Shown here: positions 11,151-21,405 of the stretch, one piece after another
How positions within the stretch are numbered: the stretch's first letter is position 1
How the letters are laid out: every line of letters begins with the position of its first letter
NCBI GenBank assembly: GCA_900455155.1
Contig: UGUC01000004.1
Location: 496,001 to 560,000, forward strand
Reading direction: 5' to 3'
DNA: 64,000 bases
Origin: Providencia stuartii
GTDB taxonomy: Bacteria > Pseudomonadota > Gammaproteobacteria > Enterobacterales > Enterobacteriaceae
Notes under the pieces: generated by a model
The model's database searches: none
What the model saw: the letters and a program-made list of their open reading frames with translations, nothing else
Told to the model about the DNA's origin: nothing
Program-made: the position numbers and the translations under genes

Positions 11151-11495
11151 ATGCGTATTAAAGTATTGCTTGGTGCTGCTGCATTACTACTTTTAGCAGG
11201 TTGTTCGACAACAACTAATTTAACTGCGGCGGGCTCACAAGTTCGTTTTGTTGAAAACCAACCTGGAAGTGATTGCCAGCTTCTTGGTCAAGTCACAGGA
11301 ACTCAAAGCAACTGGTTGAGCGGTGTCAATAGTGAATCAAGCTCTATGCGCGGCGCGGCAAATGATCTGCGTAATAAAGCAGGCGCAATGGGCGGAAATG
11401 TGATTTTTGGTGCGACTAGCCCAAGTGAAACTATCCTCTCTAGTTTTATCCCAGTTGATAGTAAAATGGTCGGCCAAGTTTATAAGTGCCCCTAA
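11151..11495 (+). CDS. yjeI: YjeI-like lipoprotein (DUF4156)
   Basis: 114-residue lipoprotein of unknown function. A signal peptide of 17 residues ends in the lipobox LLAGC, with lipidation expected at Cys18. The mature part is rich in Gly and Ser. ATG 11151, preceded by GAGGGA, gives the compact signal peptide; an upstream in-frame ATG at 11139 would only add four polar residues. It lies between groEL and epmB as in E. coli. Confidence 0.85.
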   Translation: MRIKVLLGAAALLLLAGCSTTTNLTAAGSQVRFVENQPGSDCQLLGQVTGTQSNWLSGVNSESSSMRGAANDLRNKAGAMGGNVIFGATSPSETILSSFIPVDSKMVGQVYKCP

Positions 11496-11507
11496 AATGA
11501 ATATCTG

Positions 11508-11540
11508 ACGCCCGATCGTATAGACGATGCGGGCGTTTTA
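11508..11540. terminator. Terminator between yjeI and epmB
   Basis: ACGCCCGATCGT pairs with ACGATGCGGGCGT (one bulged base), followed by TTTTA. The two genes converge on it. Confidence 0.75.
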
Positions 11541-11542
11541 TT

Positions 11543-12571
11543 TCAGCACTGTCTTAGGTTTAGGTCGAGTAACGTCTTACTCGGCTCTCCGCCAATCTCC
11601 CGTGCTAATTTTGGCACCAAATAGCCAGAAACCTTCCCAAGCAATTGTTGTATTAGCAACCTAGCTTCTTGGTCGCTCACTAAGAAATGCGCAGCCCCTT
11701 GCACCTTATCTAAAACATGCAAGTAATACGGCAGGATACCCGCATCAAATAGCGCATTACTTAAATTCGCCAATGTATCTGCATCATTGTTCACCCCACG
11801 TAACAGTACGCTTTGATTGAGTAAGGTCACGCCGGCATTTTTTAATTTTTGCATCGCGGCTTTAAAGTGATCATCTATCTCATTAGCATGGTTGAGATGC
11901 GTTACCATGATCACTTGAAGACGTGAGTGGGCAAGTCGCTGACACAGGTTAGTGGTAATGCGTTCGGGGATCACTACAGGTAAACGAGAGTGGATCCTCA
12001 GCCGCTTAATGTGGGGGATCGCTTCGAGTTGCCCAATTAACCAATCCAGTTCACTGTCTTTTGCCATCAAGGGATCACCCCCTGAAAAGATGATTTCATT
12101 GAGTTCAGTGTGGTTTTTTATATAATCCACAGCTATCAACCAATTATTTTTGTTTCCCTTATTATCTTCATAAGGAAAATGTCGGCGGAAGCAGTAACGG
12201 CAGTTTACTGCACAGCCCCCTTTCACCAACATCAATGCTCGGTTGTGATATTTGTGGAGTAAACTGGGGATCGCATTATTTTGTTCATCTAATGGATCTG
12301 TAGAAAACCCCGGATAGGTATCAAATTCTGCTTTTGCAGTTAATACTTGCAATAGCAGAGGGTCTTGTGGATCGCCTTTTTTCATGCGCGAAATAAACGG
12401 CCTTGGTACACGTAATGGAAATAATTTACGTGCGTCGTTGCCATCTTTCGATGCTTGATGGCTTTCTAGCCCCAGTATTTGAAGCAATTCATCAGGATTA
12501 GTGATTGCTTCAGCAAGTTGTTGTATCCAGACTTCTCTGGATGAGGTATTTTGAGTTACAATATCGACCAT
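11543..12571 (-). CDS. epmB: EF-P (lysine) 2,3-aminomutase EpmB
   Basis: 342-residue radical-SAM/PLP enzyme that makes (R)-beta-lysine, the group attached by EpmA to Lys34 of EF-P. The radical-SAM cluster motif CxxxCxxC is Cys120, Cys124, Cys127 (GGCAVNCRYCF). The SGGDPL motif follows, and the length equals E. coli EpmB. It is divergent from its substrate gene efp, 43 bases away; the partner enzyme gene epmA is at 26635. Confidence 0.95.
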   Translation of the reverse strand: MVDIVTQNTSSREVWIQQLAEAITNPDELLQILGLESHQASKDGNDARKLFPLRVPRPFISRMKKGDPQDPLLLQVLTAKAEFDTYPGFSTDPLDEQNNAIPSLLHKYHNRALMLVKGGCAVNCRYCFRRHFPYEDNKGNKNNWLIAVDYIKNHTELNEIIFSGGDPLMAKDSELDWLIGQLEAIPHIKRLRIHSRLPVVIPERITTNLCQRLAHSRLQVIMVTHLNHANEIDDHFKAAMQKLKNAGVTLLNQSVLLRGVNNDADTLANLSNALFDAGILPYYLHVLDKVQGAAHFLVSDQEARLLIQQLLGKVSGYLVPKLAREIGGEPSKTLLDLNLRQC

Positions 12572-12614
12572 TTTTTGGCTATGCCATTTTTAGTGTATAA
12601 ATTAGAGGATCTCC

Positions 12615-13181
12615 ATGGCTACTTATAGTACCAATGAATTCCGCTCAGGTCTTAAAATCATGTTAGATGGCGAACCTTGTGCAATTCTTGATAGTGAATT
12701 CGTTAAACCGGGTAAAGGTCAAGCGTTTGCACGTGTTCGTATTCGTAAACTGATTTCTAACAAACTGTTGGAAAAAACATTTAAGTCTACTGATTCTGTC
12801 GAAGCCGCAGATGTCATGGATATGAACTTAACTTACCTTTATAACGACGGTGAGTTTTGGCATTTCATGAACAACGAAACTTTCGAACAGCTTGCAGCGG
12901 ACGAAAAAGCGGTTGGTGATAACGCTAAATGGCTGATCGACCAAGCTGATTGTATCTTGACTCTGTGGAATGGCCGCCCAATCGCGGTGACTCCACCTAA
13001 CTTTGTTGAGTTAGAAGTCACAGATACTGACCCAGGTCTGAAAGGTGATACAGCGGGTACTGGCGGTAAGCCAGCGACTTTAAGCACGGGTGCAGTGGTT
13101 AAAGTTCCTCTGTTCGTTCAGATTGGTGAAGTGATCAAAGTTGATACTCGTTCAGGCGAATACGTTTCACGCGTGAAATAA
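12615..13181 (+). CDS. efp: Elongation factor P
   Basis: 188-residue translation factor that relieves ribosome stalling at consecutive prolines. It has three beta-barrel domains; Lys34 at the tip of domain I lies in KPGKGQAF, the site of beta-lysylation by EpmA/EpmB. An SD box GAGGAT precedes ATG 12615. A strong terminator follows. Confidence 0.98.
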   Translation: MATYSTNEFRSGLKIMLDGEPCAILDSEFVKPGKGQAFARVRIRKLISNKLLEKTFKSTDSVEAADVMDMNLTYLYNDGEFWHFMNNETFEQLAADEKAVGDNAKWLIDQADCILTLWNGRPIAVTPPNFVELEVTDTDPGLKGDTAGTGGKPATLSTGAVVKVPLFVQIGEVIKVDTRSGEYVSRVK

Positions 13182-13200
13182 TACCTGTTTGCTTGAAGCT

Positions 13201-13238
13201 AAAAAACCGTAATGTTGTAAGACATTACGGTTTTTTTT
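13201..13238. terminator. Rho-independent terminator after efp
   Basis: AAAAAACCGTAATGT pairs with ACATTACGGTTTTTT, a near-perfect hairpin with an eight-T tail. It can also serve yjiX on the other strand. Confidence 0.92.
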
Positions 13239-13259
13239 ACCCAAAAAGAGAAGCTGAAT

Positions 13260-13457
13260 TTAACAGCACTTAAACCCACCTTTTCCACCATAGCGAGCAT
13301 CTTGGCGCTCTTTAAAGAACTCTTCATATGTCATTGGTGTTTGATCTGGATGATTAAGTCGCATATGAGCAACGTAATTGTCATAATCAGGCACACCAAT
13401 CATCATTTTGGCTGCTTGCCCAAGGTAACGAGCCGCATTGCCGAGTGAACCAAACAT
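13260..13457 (-). CDS. yjiX: YjiX/YbdD small protein (DUF466)
   Basis: 65-residue protein very similar to E. coli YjiX, with [26 protein letters not shown] and the C-terminal GGFKCC. Family members are always encoded beside CstA/BtsT carbon-starvation transporters, as here, where it follows btsT by 125 bases. They are thought to assist pyruvate uptake. ATG is at 13457. Confidence 0.92.
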   Translation of the reverse strand: MFGSLGNAARYLGQAAKMMIGVPDYDNYVAHMRLNHPDQTPMTYEEFFKERQDARYGGKGGFKCC

Positions 13458-13582
13458 CTTAATCTCCTTACTTCGCTTCTAACTTTAGAGCGCTTGAGCG
13501 TTATTTGAAAACTCGAGCCACAAATAGGATGAGGTGGCTCGTTTTCGTTGAATCTAAGCGTATCTTGTCCATACACGATGAA

Positions 13583-15684
13583 TTAGTGATGGCGTGTATT
13601 CGCAACAATTTCCTGATAGTTAGCTGGCATTGGTTCATATGGAACTTCATTCGCTGTTGGCTCAGAAGATTTCAATGCTTTTAATGCTGTACGGATTGAG
13701 AATATCGCGAGTAGCACGACAACGATCATAAAGAAAATTGTTAACCCAGCATCTAAACGGTTATTAAAAATCAACTGTGTTAGTTGTGACTCAGTATATT
13801 GCGATGGGATATTTCCACTATCAATCATTGCTTGGAATTTATTGGCTACAGCGAGGAAACCAACGCGCGCATCTTCACTGAATGTTTTTTCCCATCCTGC
13901 GGTCATTGTACAAATAAGCAACCACGCAGTAGGCACTAAAGCAACCCATGCGTAGCGTTGACGCTTCATTTTGAACAGGACTACTGCACAGAGCATTAAG
14001 GCCATACCTGCTAGCATTTGGTTTGCGATACCAAAAAGTGGCCAGAGTGTATTGATACCACCGAGTGGGGTCAACAACACCTTGATGAAGGAAATACCCC
14101 CATGCAAGTACACATAATGCTGTTGCAATTAGGTTTGCAGGAAGTGAGTCGGTTCGTTTCAAAGAAGGTGAGATCACGCCTAATAAATCTTGTAGCATAA
14201 AGCGTGCCGCACGGGTTCCCGCATCGACAGCCGTTAAAATAAACAGCGCTTCAAACAAGATAGCGAAGTGATACCAAAACGACACATTCATTAAACCGCC
14301 GAGGGCGCCGTGTAAGATATAGGCCATGCCTACCGCCAGTGTTGGAGCTCCACCTGCTCGAGAAATAATGCTGTTTTCACCGACCTCATTGGCGATATTT
14401 GTTAGCTGCTCAGGTGTTATTTGGAAGCCCCAGCTACTGACAACTTGCGCAGCCGAAGCGACGACATCTTCAGTACCAGCAGGTGCTAACATCGCCATAG
14501 GGCTGTTCATGGCAAAATAGACACCGGGATCAATCACACAAGCGGCAACCAATGCCATAATCGCGACAAACGATTCCATTAACATGCCGCCATAGCCGAT
14601 AAAGCAAGCTTGGTTCTCATTCGCAAGCATTTTGGGGGTTGTTCCTGATGAAATTAAAGCATGGAAACCAGAAACAGCACCACAAGCAATAGTAATAAAT
14701 AAAAACGGGAACAGATCACCTGCCCAGACAGGGCCTGTGCCATCAATATATTTGGTCAGCGCTGGCATTTCTAAATTGGGGTTTAAAATAAGAATACCAA
14801 TGGCTAACCCGATGATGGTACCAATCTTTAAAAAGGTAGAAAGGTAATCGCGAGGTGCCAGCAGTAGCCAAACAGGCAGAACTGCGGCAACAAACCCATA
14901 TCCAACAAGCATCCATGTCAGTTGCACACCGGTATAGTCAAAATACGGTGCCCATGGTTTCACTTTCGGCAACCCAGCCACCTGAAATAATTGCAAATAC
15001 AAGGAATACCAGACCAATAATAGACACTTCACCAATACGACCAGGGCGAATATAACGGGTATATATTCCCATGAATATCGCAAGAGGAATGGTAAAGGCG
15101 ACTGTATAGGTGCCCCATGGGCTGTGTGTAAGGGCTTTGACGACGATCATCGCAAGCACTGCAAGGATAATCACCATAATCATAAAGCAAGCGATAAGGG
15201 CTAAGATGCCCGCAGTATTCCCCATCTCTTCTTTGACCAATTCACCCAGTGAGCGGCCATCTCGACGAGTCGACACAAAAAGCACCATAAAATCTTGAAC
15301 CGCACCCGCTAATACGACCCCTGCTAGCAGCCATAACATGCCTGGCAGATACCCCATTTGAGCGGCTAATACCGGGCCTACCAGTGGTCCTGCTCCTGCA
15401 ATTGCTGCAAAATGGTGACCGAAGAGAATTTTTTTATCTGTCGGAACGTAATCTAAGCCATCGTTATGACGGATAGAGGGTGTCATTCGTGTTGAATCGA
15501 CTTGTAGTACCTTTTTAGCAATAAACAGTCCGTAATAACGATATGCGATTAAATAGACACAAACCGCTGCAACGACGATCCATAGCGCATTAATTTGCTC
15601 GCCTCGATTTAATGCGATATAACCGAGAGCAAAAGCGCCTAATATCGCTAGCACAATCCAAATTAATTGTTTACCCATAGCCAT
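13583..15684 (-). CDS. btsT: CstA-family pyruvate transporter BtsT (two frameshifts)
   Basis: About 700 residues with many membrane helices. Conserved motifs are GHHFAAIAGAGPLVGPVLAAQ, split here as GHHFAAIAGAG, then VLAAQMGYLPG, SGFHALISSGTTPK and SNQMLA-like IANQMLAGMAL. E. coli BtsT (YjiY) is a proton-driven pyruvate importer. Two +1 shifts break the frame. One is near 14958-14960 (an extra A on the minus strand, GAAACC for GAACC). The other is at 14067-14070 (GGGG for GGG), after which HQGVVDP continues as LGGINTLWPLFG. The adjacent yjiX supports BtsT rather than CstA. The shifts are probably sequencing errors. Confidence 0.88.
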
Positions 15685-16006
15685 CCCATCCGTTTTATTA
15701 TTAAGCCGTTTGCATTTTTGTATTTGCAGATTACTGACACATATAGCTAGAGTTAACGGAAAGGCAAGATAGCTAAAACGTGAAACCTAACAGTGAGTAA
15801 AAATAAATTTCATAACTGTTATTAATATCACTAAATAATAGCAGTTAACTGGATTTTATTTCGATTTCAGCTAGAGGGAAAGCGATTGATTTGTGAGAAA
15901 TGCTGTTTATTTTCTTTATGTTGCTATTATACGCTGGTGTGGTTGGTGCATATAAAGAGCGAAATCATAGGCAGAGCTTGAAAGTCTATACCCTGCCTAG
16001 TTTGGC
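15685..16006. other. Intergenic region btsT-eamA
   Basis: About 320 bases, AT-rich, lying upstream of btsT and downstream of eamA. It presumably holds the btsT promoter. I see no clear operator or terminator. Confidence 0.3.
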
Positions 16007-16915
16007 TTAATGGCTTCTGATCCGTTGGATGAGCTTTTTACCAAATAAGGTAATAATCAGCCCAAACATGATGAGTATCAACCCAGCAAATTGTATGCTA
16101 TTTATATGCTCATCAAGGAATAATGCACTGCTGCTTAGGCCGAATACGGGCACCAACAGAGAAAAAGGAGCAACCCGCCAAGCTTCATAGCGGCCTAATA
16201 GAACACCCCACAAACCATAACCCACAAAAGTAGATAGATAAGCAAGGTAAATGATGGTGCCAAATACTGACCAATTAAAATCAGATAGGCCTTGTACAAT
16301 GGCCTCTTCACCTTCAAATAGCCATGAGCTTATTAAGAAAGGGATAATAGGGATGAGAGCACTCCAACTGACCAAGGAGAGTGCACTGCATTTTTCCTCT
16401 TGCTGATTGTGCATAATCATCCTATTGGTGATATTACCACATGCCCATGAAAGCCCTGCGATTAGCGTAAAAGTTAATCCTAATAATGGAATATCATCCA
16501 AGCCACCGGCTGTTGCACCTTTAGCCAATATTGTTAGCCCAACGACGGCAATTAACATTCCTATGAAATGGGTGGCTTGTAGAGATTCTTTTAAGATGAC
16601 GGCACCTAAGAGTAAGGTGAAAAAGGCTTGGGATTGTAAAATAACGGATGTGACCCCAGCGGGCATACCGACACGAATGGCACAAAAGAGGAAAGCAAAT
16701 TGACCAAAGCTAATCGTTAACCCATACAAGAGTAATAATTTGAAGGGGATCTTTGGGCGTTTAAAGAAAAAAATAGCGGGAAATGCCACGAATATAAAAC
16801 GCAATGCCCCTAATAATAATGGTGGAAGCGCGGTAACGCCGAGCTTAATGATCACGAAGTTAACACCCCAAATGATAACCACACACAGGGCGAGTAATAT
16901 ATCTTTGAAGCTCAT
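16007..16915 (-). CDS. eamA: EamA-family exporter (O-acetylserine/cysteine type)
   Basis: 302-residue drug/metabolite transporter with ten predicted helices in two EamA repeats. It resembles E. coli EamA (YdeD), an exporter of O-acetylserine and cysteine, over its whole length. Shared motifs are FPAIFFF, YGLTISFGQFAFLFCAI, SWACGNI and GRYEAWRVAPFSLLVPV. It is monocistronic; the neighbours give no functional hint. Substrate is inferred from homology. Confidence 0.82.
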   Translation of the reverse strand: MSFKDILLALCVVIIWGVNFVIIKLGVTALPPLLLGALRFIFVAFPAIFFFKRPKIPFKLLLLYGLTISFGQFAFLFCAIRVGMPAGVTSVILQSQAFFTLLLGAVILKESLQATHFIGMLIAVVGLTILAKGATAGGLDDIPLLGLTFTLIAGLSWACGNITNRMIMHNQQEEKCSALSLVSWSALIPIIPFLISSWLFEGEEAIVQGLSDFNWSVFGTIIYLAYLSTFVGYGLWGVLLGRYEAWRVAPFSLLVPVFGLSSSALFLDEHINSIQFAGLILIMFGLIITLFGKKLIQRIRSH

Positions 16916-17098
16916 GCTACTCTCAATGGCTGTCGTAAGTGAAGCTTTCTACTCTACCTCTGGTTGTATAATTTCGCGATAGAAATTTTAATACAGTACA
17001 AATATGTAAATTTCTATTGTTGATTGCAGCTAATTTGTTATTTTTTATTACTTGAGTTGGGGAAATTGAGGATTTATAATGATATTTCACTTCACGTT

Positions 17099-17250
17099 TT
17101 CAGGACGACCTGAATATGTACTCTAAACCGTTTGAAGTGCAGTAGAACGACAATAGAAGCATATAAACCGATACAATCGGGCTTAGTCGACAATACTGTA
17201 AGCCAAATATGGATGAGTGCACACGTTAATTAAATAATGGGGACGACCCC
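17099..17250 (+). promoter_or_regulatory. Guanidine-II (mini-ykkC) riboswitch hairpins upstream of gdx
   Basis: Two stem-loops carry the ACGR loop that defines this riboswitch. P1 is TTCAGG-ACGA-CCTGAA at 17099-17114 and P2 is GGGG-ACGA-CCCC at 17239-17250. P2 ends ten bases before the SD of gdx, so ligand-induced loop-loop pairing would control translation. The linker is 124 bases, much longer than the usual few to ~40. The region between shows no third ACGR hairpin. P2 and the gene context are strong; pairing of P1 with P2 is inference. Confidence 0.72.
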
Positions 17251-17272
17251 GGTTACATTCGGGAGAAAAGCA

Positions 17273-17587
17273 ATGGCTTGGATCATCCTCTTATTTGCCG
17301 GTTTATTAGAAGTTGTTTGGGCCGTTGGCCTAAAATACACTCACGGTTTTACACGTCTTACCCCAAGTATTATTACAATCGTCGCGATTATTGCGAGTAT
17401 GGGGCTATTAGCTTACGCAATGCGTGATTTGCCAGCAGGAACCGCTTATGCAATATGGACAGGTATTGGCGCTGTTGGTACGGCCATTGTCGGGATTATT
17501 TTCTTGGGTGAATCAGCCAATATATTCCGCTTACTTAGCCTTGGGTTAATTATTATTGGTTTAATTGGCTTAAAAGTTTCAAGCTAA
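17273..17587 (+). CDS. gdx: Guanidinium exporter Gdx (SugE), SMR family
   Basis: 104-residue small-multidrug-resistance protein with four helices. Glu13 in the first helix motif [13 protein letters not shown] is the essential proton/substrate-coupling residue, and WxxxLKYT-type residues distinguish Gdx/SugE from EmrE. It works as a dual-topology dimer exporting guanidinium. ATG 17273, seven bases after GGGAG, gives the standard N-terminus [10 protein letters not shown]. The riboswitch upstream supports guanidinium as substrate. Confidence 0.95.
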   Translation: MAWIILLFAGLLEVVWAVGLKYTHGFTRLTPSIITIVAIIASMGLLAYAMRDLPAGTAYAIWTGIGAVGTAIVGIIFLGESANIFRLLSLGLIIIGLIGLKVSS

Positions 17588-17600
17588 AATAAATATGCTC

Positions 17601-17634
17601 GTCAATACGGGGGCAAATAGGCGCCCGTATTGAC
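17601..17634. terminator. Stem-loop after gdx
   Basis: GTCAATACGGG (17601-17611) pairs with CCCGTATTGAC (17624-17634). The stem is strong but no T-run follows. The rest of the gap to 17872 shows nothing recognisable. Confidence 0.5.
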
Positions 17635-17872
17635 GGGAGATGATAAAGTTTCAATCAGTGAAAATGTACCGAAAAATATAGACTAGATGTTTGTGTTCTT
17701 TAGTACGTTGAAGATCCCAAATTCGCCGTTATATTTCCAAATCCTGTAGAAATAATCTCCCTGAGACATTTATTCATTAGTCAACATGCTCTTTTTCGGG
17801 TTAGGTGCTAGGTGTTTTCACTTGTGTGCTCATTAACACTGTCTCTTTATCAGGAAGCTATGCTAGGTTTAC

Positions 17873-18604
17873 TTACTTGGGTTCTCTTTTTTTATCAATA
17901 GCTTGATTGAAGTTAATCTCTTTATTTTGATTGCGAATATGCTCTTTGATTTCAATTTCTAGAATATTGAGATCCCCTGAGCGTATTTTATCTAATAGCA
18001 CTTTGTGCTCATCAATAATTTCTTCCATAGGCTTGGTAAAGGTTGATATCCCAATGATAATGGTCAACTGCTTAGAGACGTTTTCCCATAATGCGGTTAG
18101 GGTATTATTACCGCTTAATTGGCATAATGTTCGGTGGAAATTCACGTCACAAAGCGAGAATTCATAGCTATCCGCTAATTTTGCTGCTCGTGCCATTTGC
18201 ACAATACACTGGTTTAACTGTTCGATAGATTGTGGATCTAAATGCTTATTTTTGGCGATAAAGGTTTTAATAGCCTGTCGTTCTAATAGAATTCTGACTT
18301 CGATCAGTTCATCCAGCCTCTCTTCTGAAACAGGGGCCATTCGAATGCCTTTAAATGGCTCATTAATCACGATCCCTTGGCTTTCTAATACTCTTAAGGC
18401 TTCTCTAACAGGAACACGGCTGACATTCATTTTTTCTGCAATTTCTTTTTCAACAATACGATCCCCTGGCAGGATAAATCCACGGGTTGCCGCCTCAACA
18501 ATTTTATCTACCACATCATCAGTGAGTGTCCTTGCTTTGATTGGCTTCCAGTAATCTTCTTGCGAGGTGATTTTCTGCGATTGTTGCCCTTTTCCAACTG
18601 TCAT
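17873..18604 (-). CDS. GntR-family regulator (FCD subfamily)
   Basis: 243 residues. The N-terminal winged helix-turn-helix covers residues ~30-95 (with EKEIAEKMNVSRVPVREALR), followed by an all-helical FCD ligand domain with the metal-binding pattern (D..H...H). FCD regulators usually sense sugar acids or other organic acids. It is divergent from the dehydratase-transporter-cupin operon and probably represses it. ATG 18604 is chosen; the only upstream in-frame start is a TTG without an SD. Confidence 0.88.
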   Translation of the reverse strand: MTVGKGQQSQKITSQEDYWKPIKARTLTDDVVDKIVEAATRGFILPGDRIVEKEIAEKMNVSRVPVREALRVLESQGIVINEPFKGIRMAPVSEERLDELIEVRILLERQAIKTFIAKNKHLDPQSIEQLNQCIVQMARAAKLADSYEFSLCDVNFHRTLCQLSGNNTLTALWENVSKQLTIIIGISTFTKPMEEIIDEHKVLLDKIRSGDLNILEIEIKEHIRNQNKEINFNQAIDKKREPK

Positions 18605-18780
18605 GATGTTTAGCCTATTAAATTTGTTACTAATCAAAGAATTAATTGGTAGTTGATTGCGCCTTTAATGCATCAAAATTATCACATTGGCCAGCAATAA
18701 ACCAATAAAAAACCCACTATTGCGATATTTTTTCGAGGGGGAGATAAACCCAGAATGGATCACATATTCAACAATTGAAT

Positions 18781-18792
18781 ATTGTATACAAT
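18781..18792. promoter_or_regulatory. Palindromic operator candidate for the GntR regulator
   Basis: ATTGTATACAAT is a perfect 12-bp palindrome 54 bp before the dehydratase start, in the divergent promoter region. It resembles UxuR/ExuR-type GntR operators (TTGGTATACCAA). Confidence 0.55.
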
Positions 18793-18845
18793 CTTACAAT
18801 GTTGTTAAATGCTTCAAATTCAGTTAAGCAAGAGAAGGAAAAGAC

Positions 18846-20006
18846 ATGAACAACATGCTTGAAGATATAAAAATTACTGAAATTGTTGCCGTGCCTTTAT
18901 TTGGGGAGAGCCCAAAAGGGGGATGGTCCAATGAAATCAAACCAGAAGATTCGATCCACGCCATTATTGCGGTGCACACTGATGCTGGCATCACGGGGTA
19001 CGGCAGCGTATTCACTGATGGTCGCTTAGTTGAAGCCGCCATCCCTGTACTAGCATCTTTATGTATTGGTGAAAGTGCATTACAGCCAGAAAGAGTGTCT
19101 GAAAAACTTAGACAAAATACATTTTGGATGGGGCGCGGGGGAACGTTAACACATACGATTAGCGGCATTGATATTGCATTGTGGGACATTTTAGGTAAAG
19201 CAACAGGACTCCCCGTAAGTACGTTACTTGGCGGTAATTATCGTTCCAAAGTACAGCCGTATTGCTCTTTACTCATGGAAGAACCAGAGACGATGTTCAA
19301 CGTGATCTCTGATTATAAAAAGCTTGGTTTTAAAGCATTTAAAATTGGTTGGGGCCCATTTGGACGTAACAATGATGCCAAATTAGATAGAGCAATTGTT
19401 GAGGCAGCAAGGGATGCGGCAGGTTACGAATCACACTTGTTAGTTGATGCGGGCGCAAGTGATGCATATTGGCCAAATGGCTTGAAATGGGCAATCCAAA
19501 CATCGCATATGTTAGCGGAATATCAAGTTGGTTGGTTTGAAGAAGCGTTACGTCCGGATGACCTTGAGGACTTTAAAGTGCTGCGTAAAGAAAGCCCAGT
19601 GCCGATTGCGGGTGGTGAAGTGTTAACCCGTCGTCAATCTTTCTTACCATGGCTCTCTCAGGGGGCATTCGATATTGTTCAACCTGACGTGACGAAAGTG
19701 GGCGGCATTTCAGAGCAACGTCGAATCGCATGGCTGGCTGATGAGTTTGGTGTTAAGTATGTTGGACACGGTTGGAATACCGCAATGGGGCTGGCGGCCG
19801 ACTTACAAATGGCAGCAGCCTTCCCACAAGTGGATTTTGTCGAGTTTATCGGTGGTAGCCAATATATTGATGGCATTGTTAAAACACCATTTAAAGTGGA
19901 TGAGCAAGGGTATTTAACGATCCCCAAATTACCGGGGCTTGGTATTGAGCTAGACATCGATAAATTAGCGAAATTCACAGTTAATCCAGAGCGTTTGTTT
20001 AAGTAA
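18846..20006 (+). CDS. Enolase-superfamily sugar-acid dehydratase (mandelate racemase subgroup)
   Basis: 386 residues. The barrel catalytic residues are visible: Lys166 (FKIGWG), metal ligands Asp201 (LLVDAG), Glu232 or 233 (GWFEEAL) and Glu258 (IAGGEVL), and the Asp281/His308 dyad (IVQPDV and VGHGWN). This is the mandelate-racemase subgroup, whose members mostly dehydrate aldonic and aldaric acids. The substrate cannot be read from the sequence. The operon with an MFS transporter and a KdgF-like cupin suggests a sugar acid or uronate derivative. An AAGG box lies seven bases before ATG 18846. Confidence 0.85.
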   Translation: MNNMLEDIKITEIVAVPLFGESPKGGWSNEIKPEDSIHAIIAVHTDAGITGYGSVFTDGRLVEAAIPVLASLCIGESALQPERVSEKLRQNTFWMGRGGTLTHTISGIDIALWDILGKATGLPVSTLLGGNYRSKVQPYCSLLMEEPETMFNVISDYKKLGFKAFKIGWGPFGRNNDAKLDRAIVEAARDAAGYESHLLVDAGASDAYWPNGLKWAIQTSHMLAEYQVGWFEEALRPDDLEDFKVLRKESPVPIAGGEVLTRRQSFLPWLSQGAFDIVQPDVTKVGGISEQRRIAWLADEFGVKYVGHGWNTAMGLAADLQMAAAFPQVDFVEFIGGSQYIDGIVKTPFKVDEQGYLTIPKLPGLGIELDIDKLAKFTVNPERLFK

Positions 20007-20076
20007 CTTCATATACATAAGCCAGATAGTGACAACACTATCTGGTTTCCTCTCCTTATTAAAAGGTATGGTTACG

Positions 20077-21375
20077 ATGAAAAATAAGAACAAAGGTACA
20101 AAAATAAGGTTTTCGATAGCGATATTAATGACGCTTGCGATTGTTATTAATTACTTAGATAGAACTGTTATGTCTGCGGCAGCACCGACTATCTCAGAAG
20201 AACTGCAAATTTCGCCAGAGATGATGGGATGGATAATGTCGGCGTTTTTCTTGAGTTATGCATTATGCCAAATACCAGCGGGTTTTATTGCGGATAAATA
20301 TGGTCAAAGAAAAACGTTGGCAGGGTCTGTGTTGTGGTGGTCATTAGCAACGGCTGCCACAGCATTAGCCAAAACACCACTGAGTTTTATTTCCACGCGA
20401 ATTCTAATGGGAATGGGGGAAGCGGGGGCATATCCATGTAATAGTGGTATTGCGGCAAAATGGTTTCCAGATCGTGAACGCGGCAGAATAACGGCATTAT
20501 TTGATAGTGGTTCTAAGTTTGGAACAGCGTTCGCAATGCCATTAGTGGTGTGGATCATTGCAAAATGGGGCTGGGAATCAGCATTTATTATTTGCGGCGC
20601 ATTAGGGGTTCTCTGGGTTTTTGCATGGTTAAAGGTATATCACGATCCTGAACAACACCCAAAAATTAGTGCTGAAGAACTTGCTTATATTCGTGATGGG
20701 CAAATTAAAAAAGATGGTATTGATAATATCCAGCCGATGAAGTGGTATCAGTTGATCCGTTATCGCAATGTACAAGCTATGTGTATCGGCTTCTTTATGT
20801 TGGACTACGCCATTTATTTCTTTATTACTTGGTTCCCTGCTTATTTAATGATGGAACGAGGCATGAGTTTAGAAGAAATGGGATTTGCTGCCATGTTACC
20901 ACCACTATGTGGGATCGCAGGTCAATGGCTGGGTGGTTGGACGACAGATTATCTGTATATTAAATATAATAATATCAACCTTGCTCGTAAATTACCGATT
21001 GTGGGCGGCATGCTGATTGCAACCAGTATCGCATTTTCGGGGTTAGTTGAATCTGTTACTTTAATGATGTTTTTACTGTGCTTATCTTATGCGGCACTCG
21101 CATTTGCAGCCTCAGCAATATGGTCTTTACCAGGAGATGTTGCACCACGAAATATGACGTCGGTCTTAGGTGGAATGCAAAGCGCTGTTTCTAACTGTGG
21201 CGGTATTTTAGGACCTATTGTGACTGGATATATTATTGCAGCAACCGGTTCGTTTATTTGGGCATTAATTGTATCTGGTATTGCTTGTGCAATAGGGGCA
21301 TTGGTTTATTTAGTGATGTTAAGAAATATTAAGCCGATTACGCCTGATAATGAATCGTTAGAAAAATCAAATTAA
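20077..21375 (+). CDS. MFS transporter, anion:cation symporter family
   Basis: About 432 residues with 12 predicted helices. Family motifs NYLDRTVMSAAAP, GMGEAGAYPCNSGIAAKWFP and ERGR place it with the GudP, GarP, ExuT and DgoT transporters of hexuronates and aldaric/aldonic acids. It would import the substrate of the neighbouring dehydratase. ATG 20077 follows AAGG at a usable distance; an in-frame ATG at 20068 lies too close to it. It is 70 bp downstream of the dehydratase. Confidence 0.85.
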   Translation: MKNKNKGTKIRFSIAILMTLAIVINYLDRTVMSAAAPTISEELQISPEMMGWIMSAFFLSYALCQIPAGFIADKYGQRKTLAGSVLWWSLATAATALAKTPLSFISTRILMGMGEAGAYPCNSGIAAKWFPDRERGRITALFDSGSKFGTAFAMPLVVWIIAKWGWESAFIICGALGVLWVFAWLKVYHDPEQHPKISAEELAYIRDGQIKKDGIDNIQPMKWYQLIRYRNVQAMCIGFFMLDYAIYFFITWFPAYLMMERGMSLEEMGFAAMLPPLCGIAGQWLGGWTTDYLYIKYNNINLARKLPIVGGMLIATSIAFSGLVESVTLMMFLLCLSYAALAFAASAIWSLPGDVAPRNMTSVLGGMQSAVSNCGGILGPIVTGYIIAATGSFIWALIVSGIACAIGALVYLVMLRNIKPITPDNESLEKSN

Positions 21376-21405
21376 ACAGCTATATTATTTAAAGTTAAGA
21401 TCATA

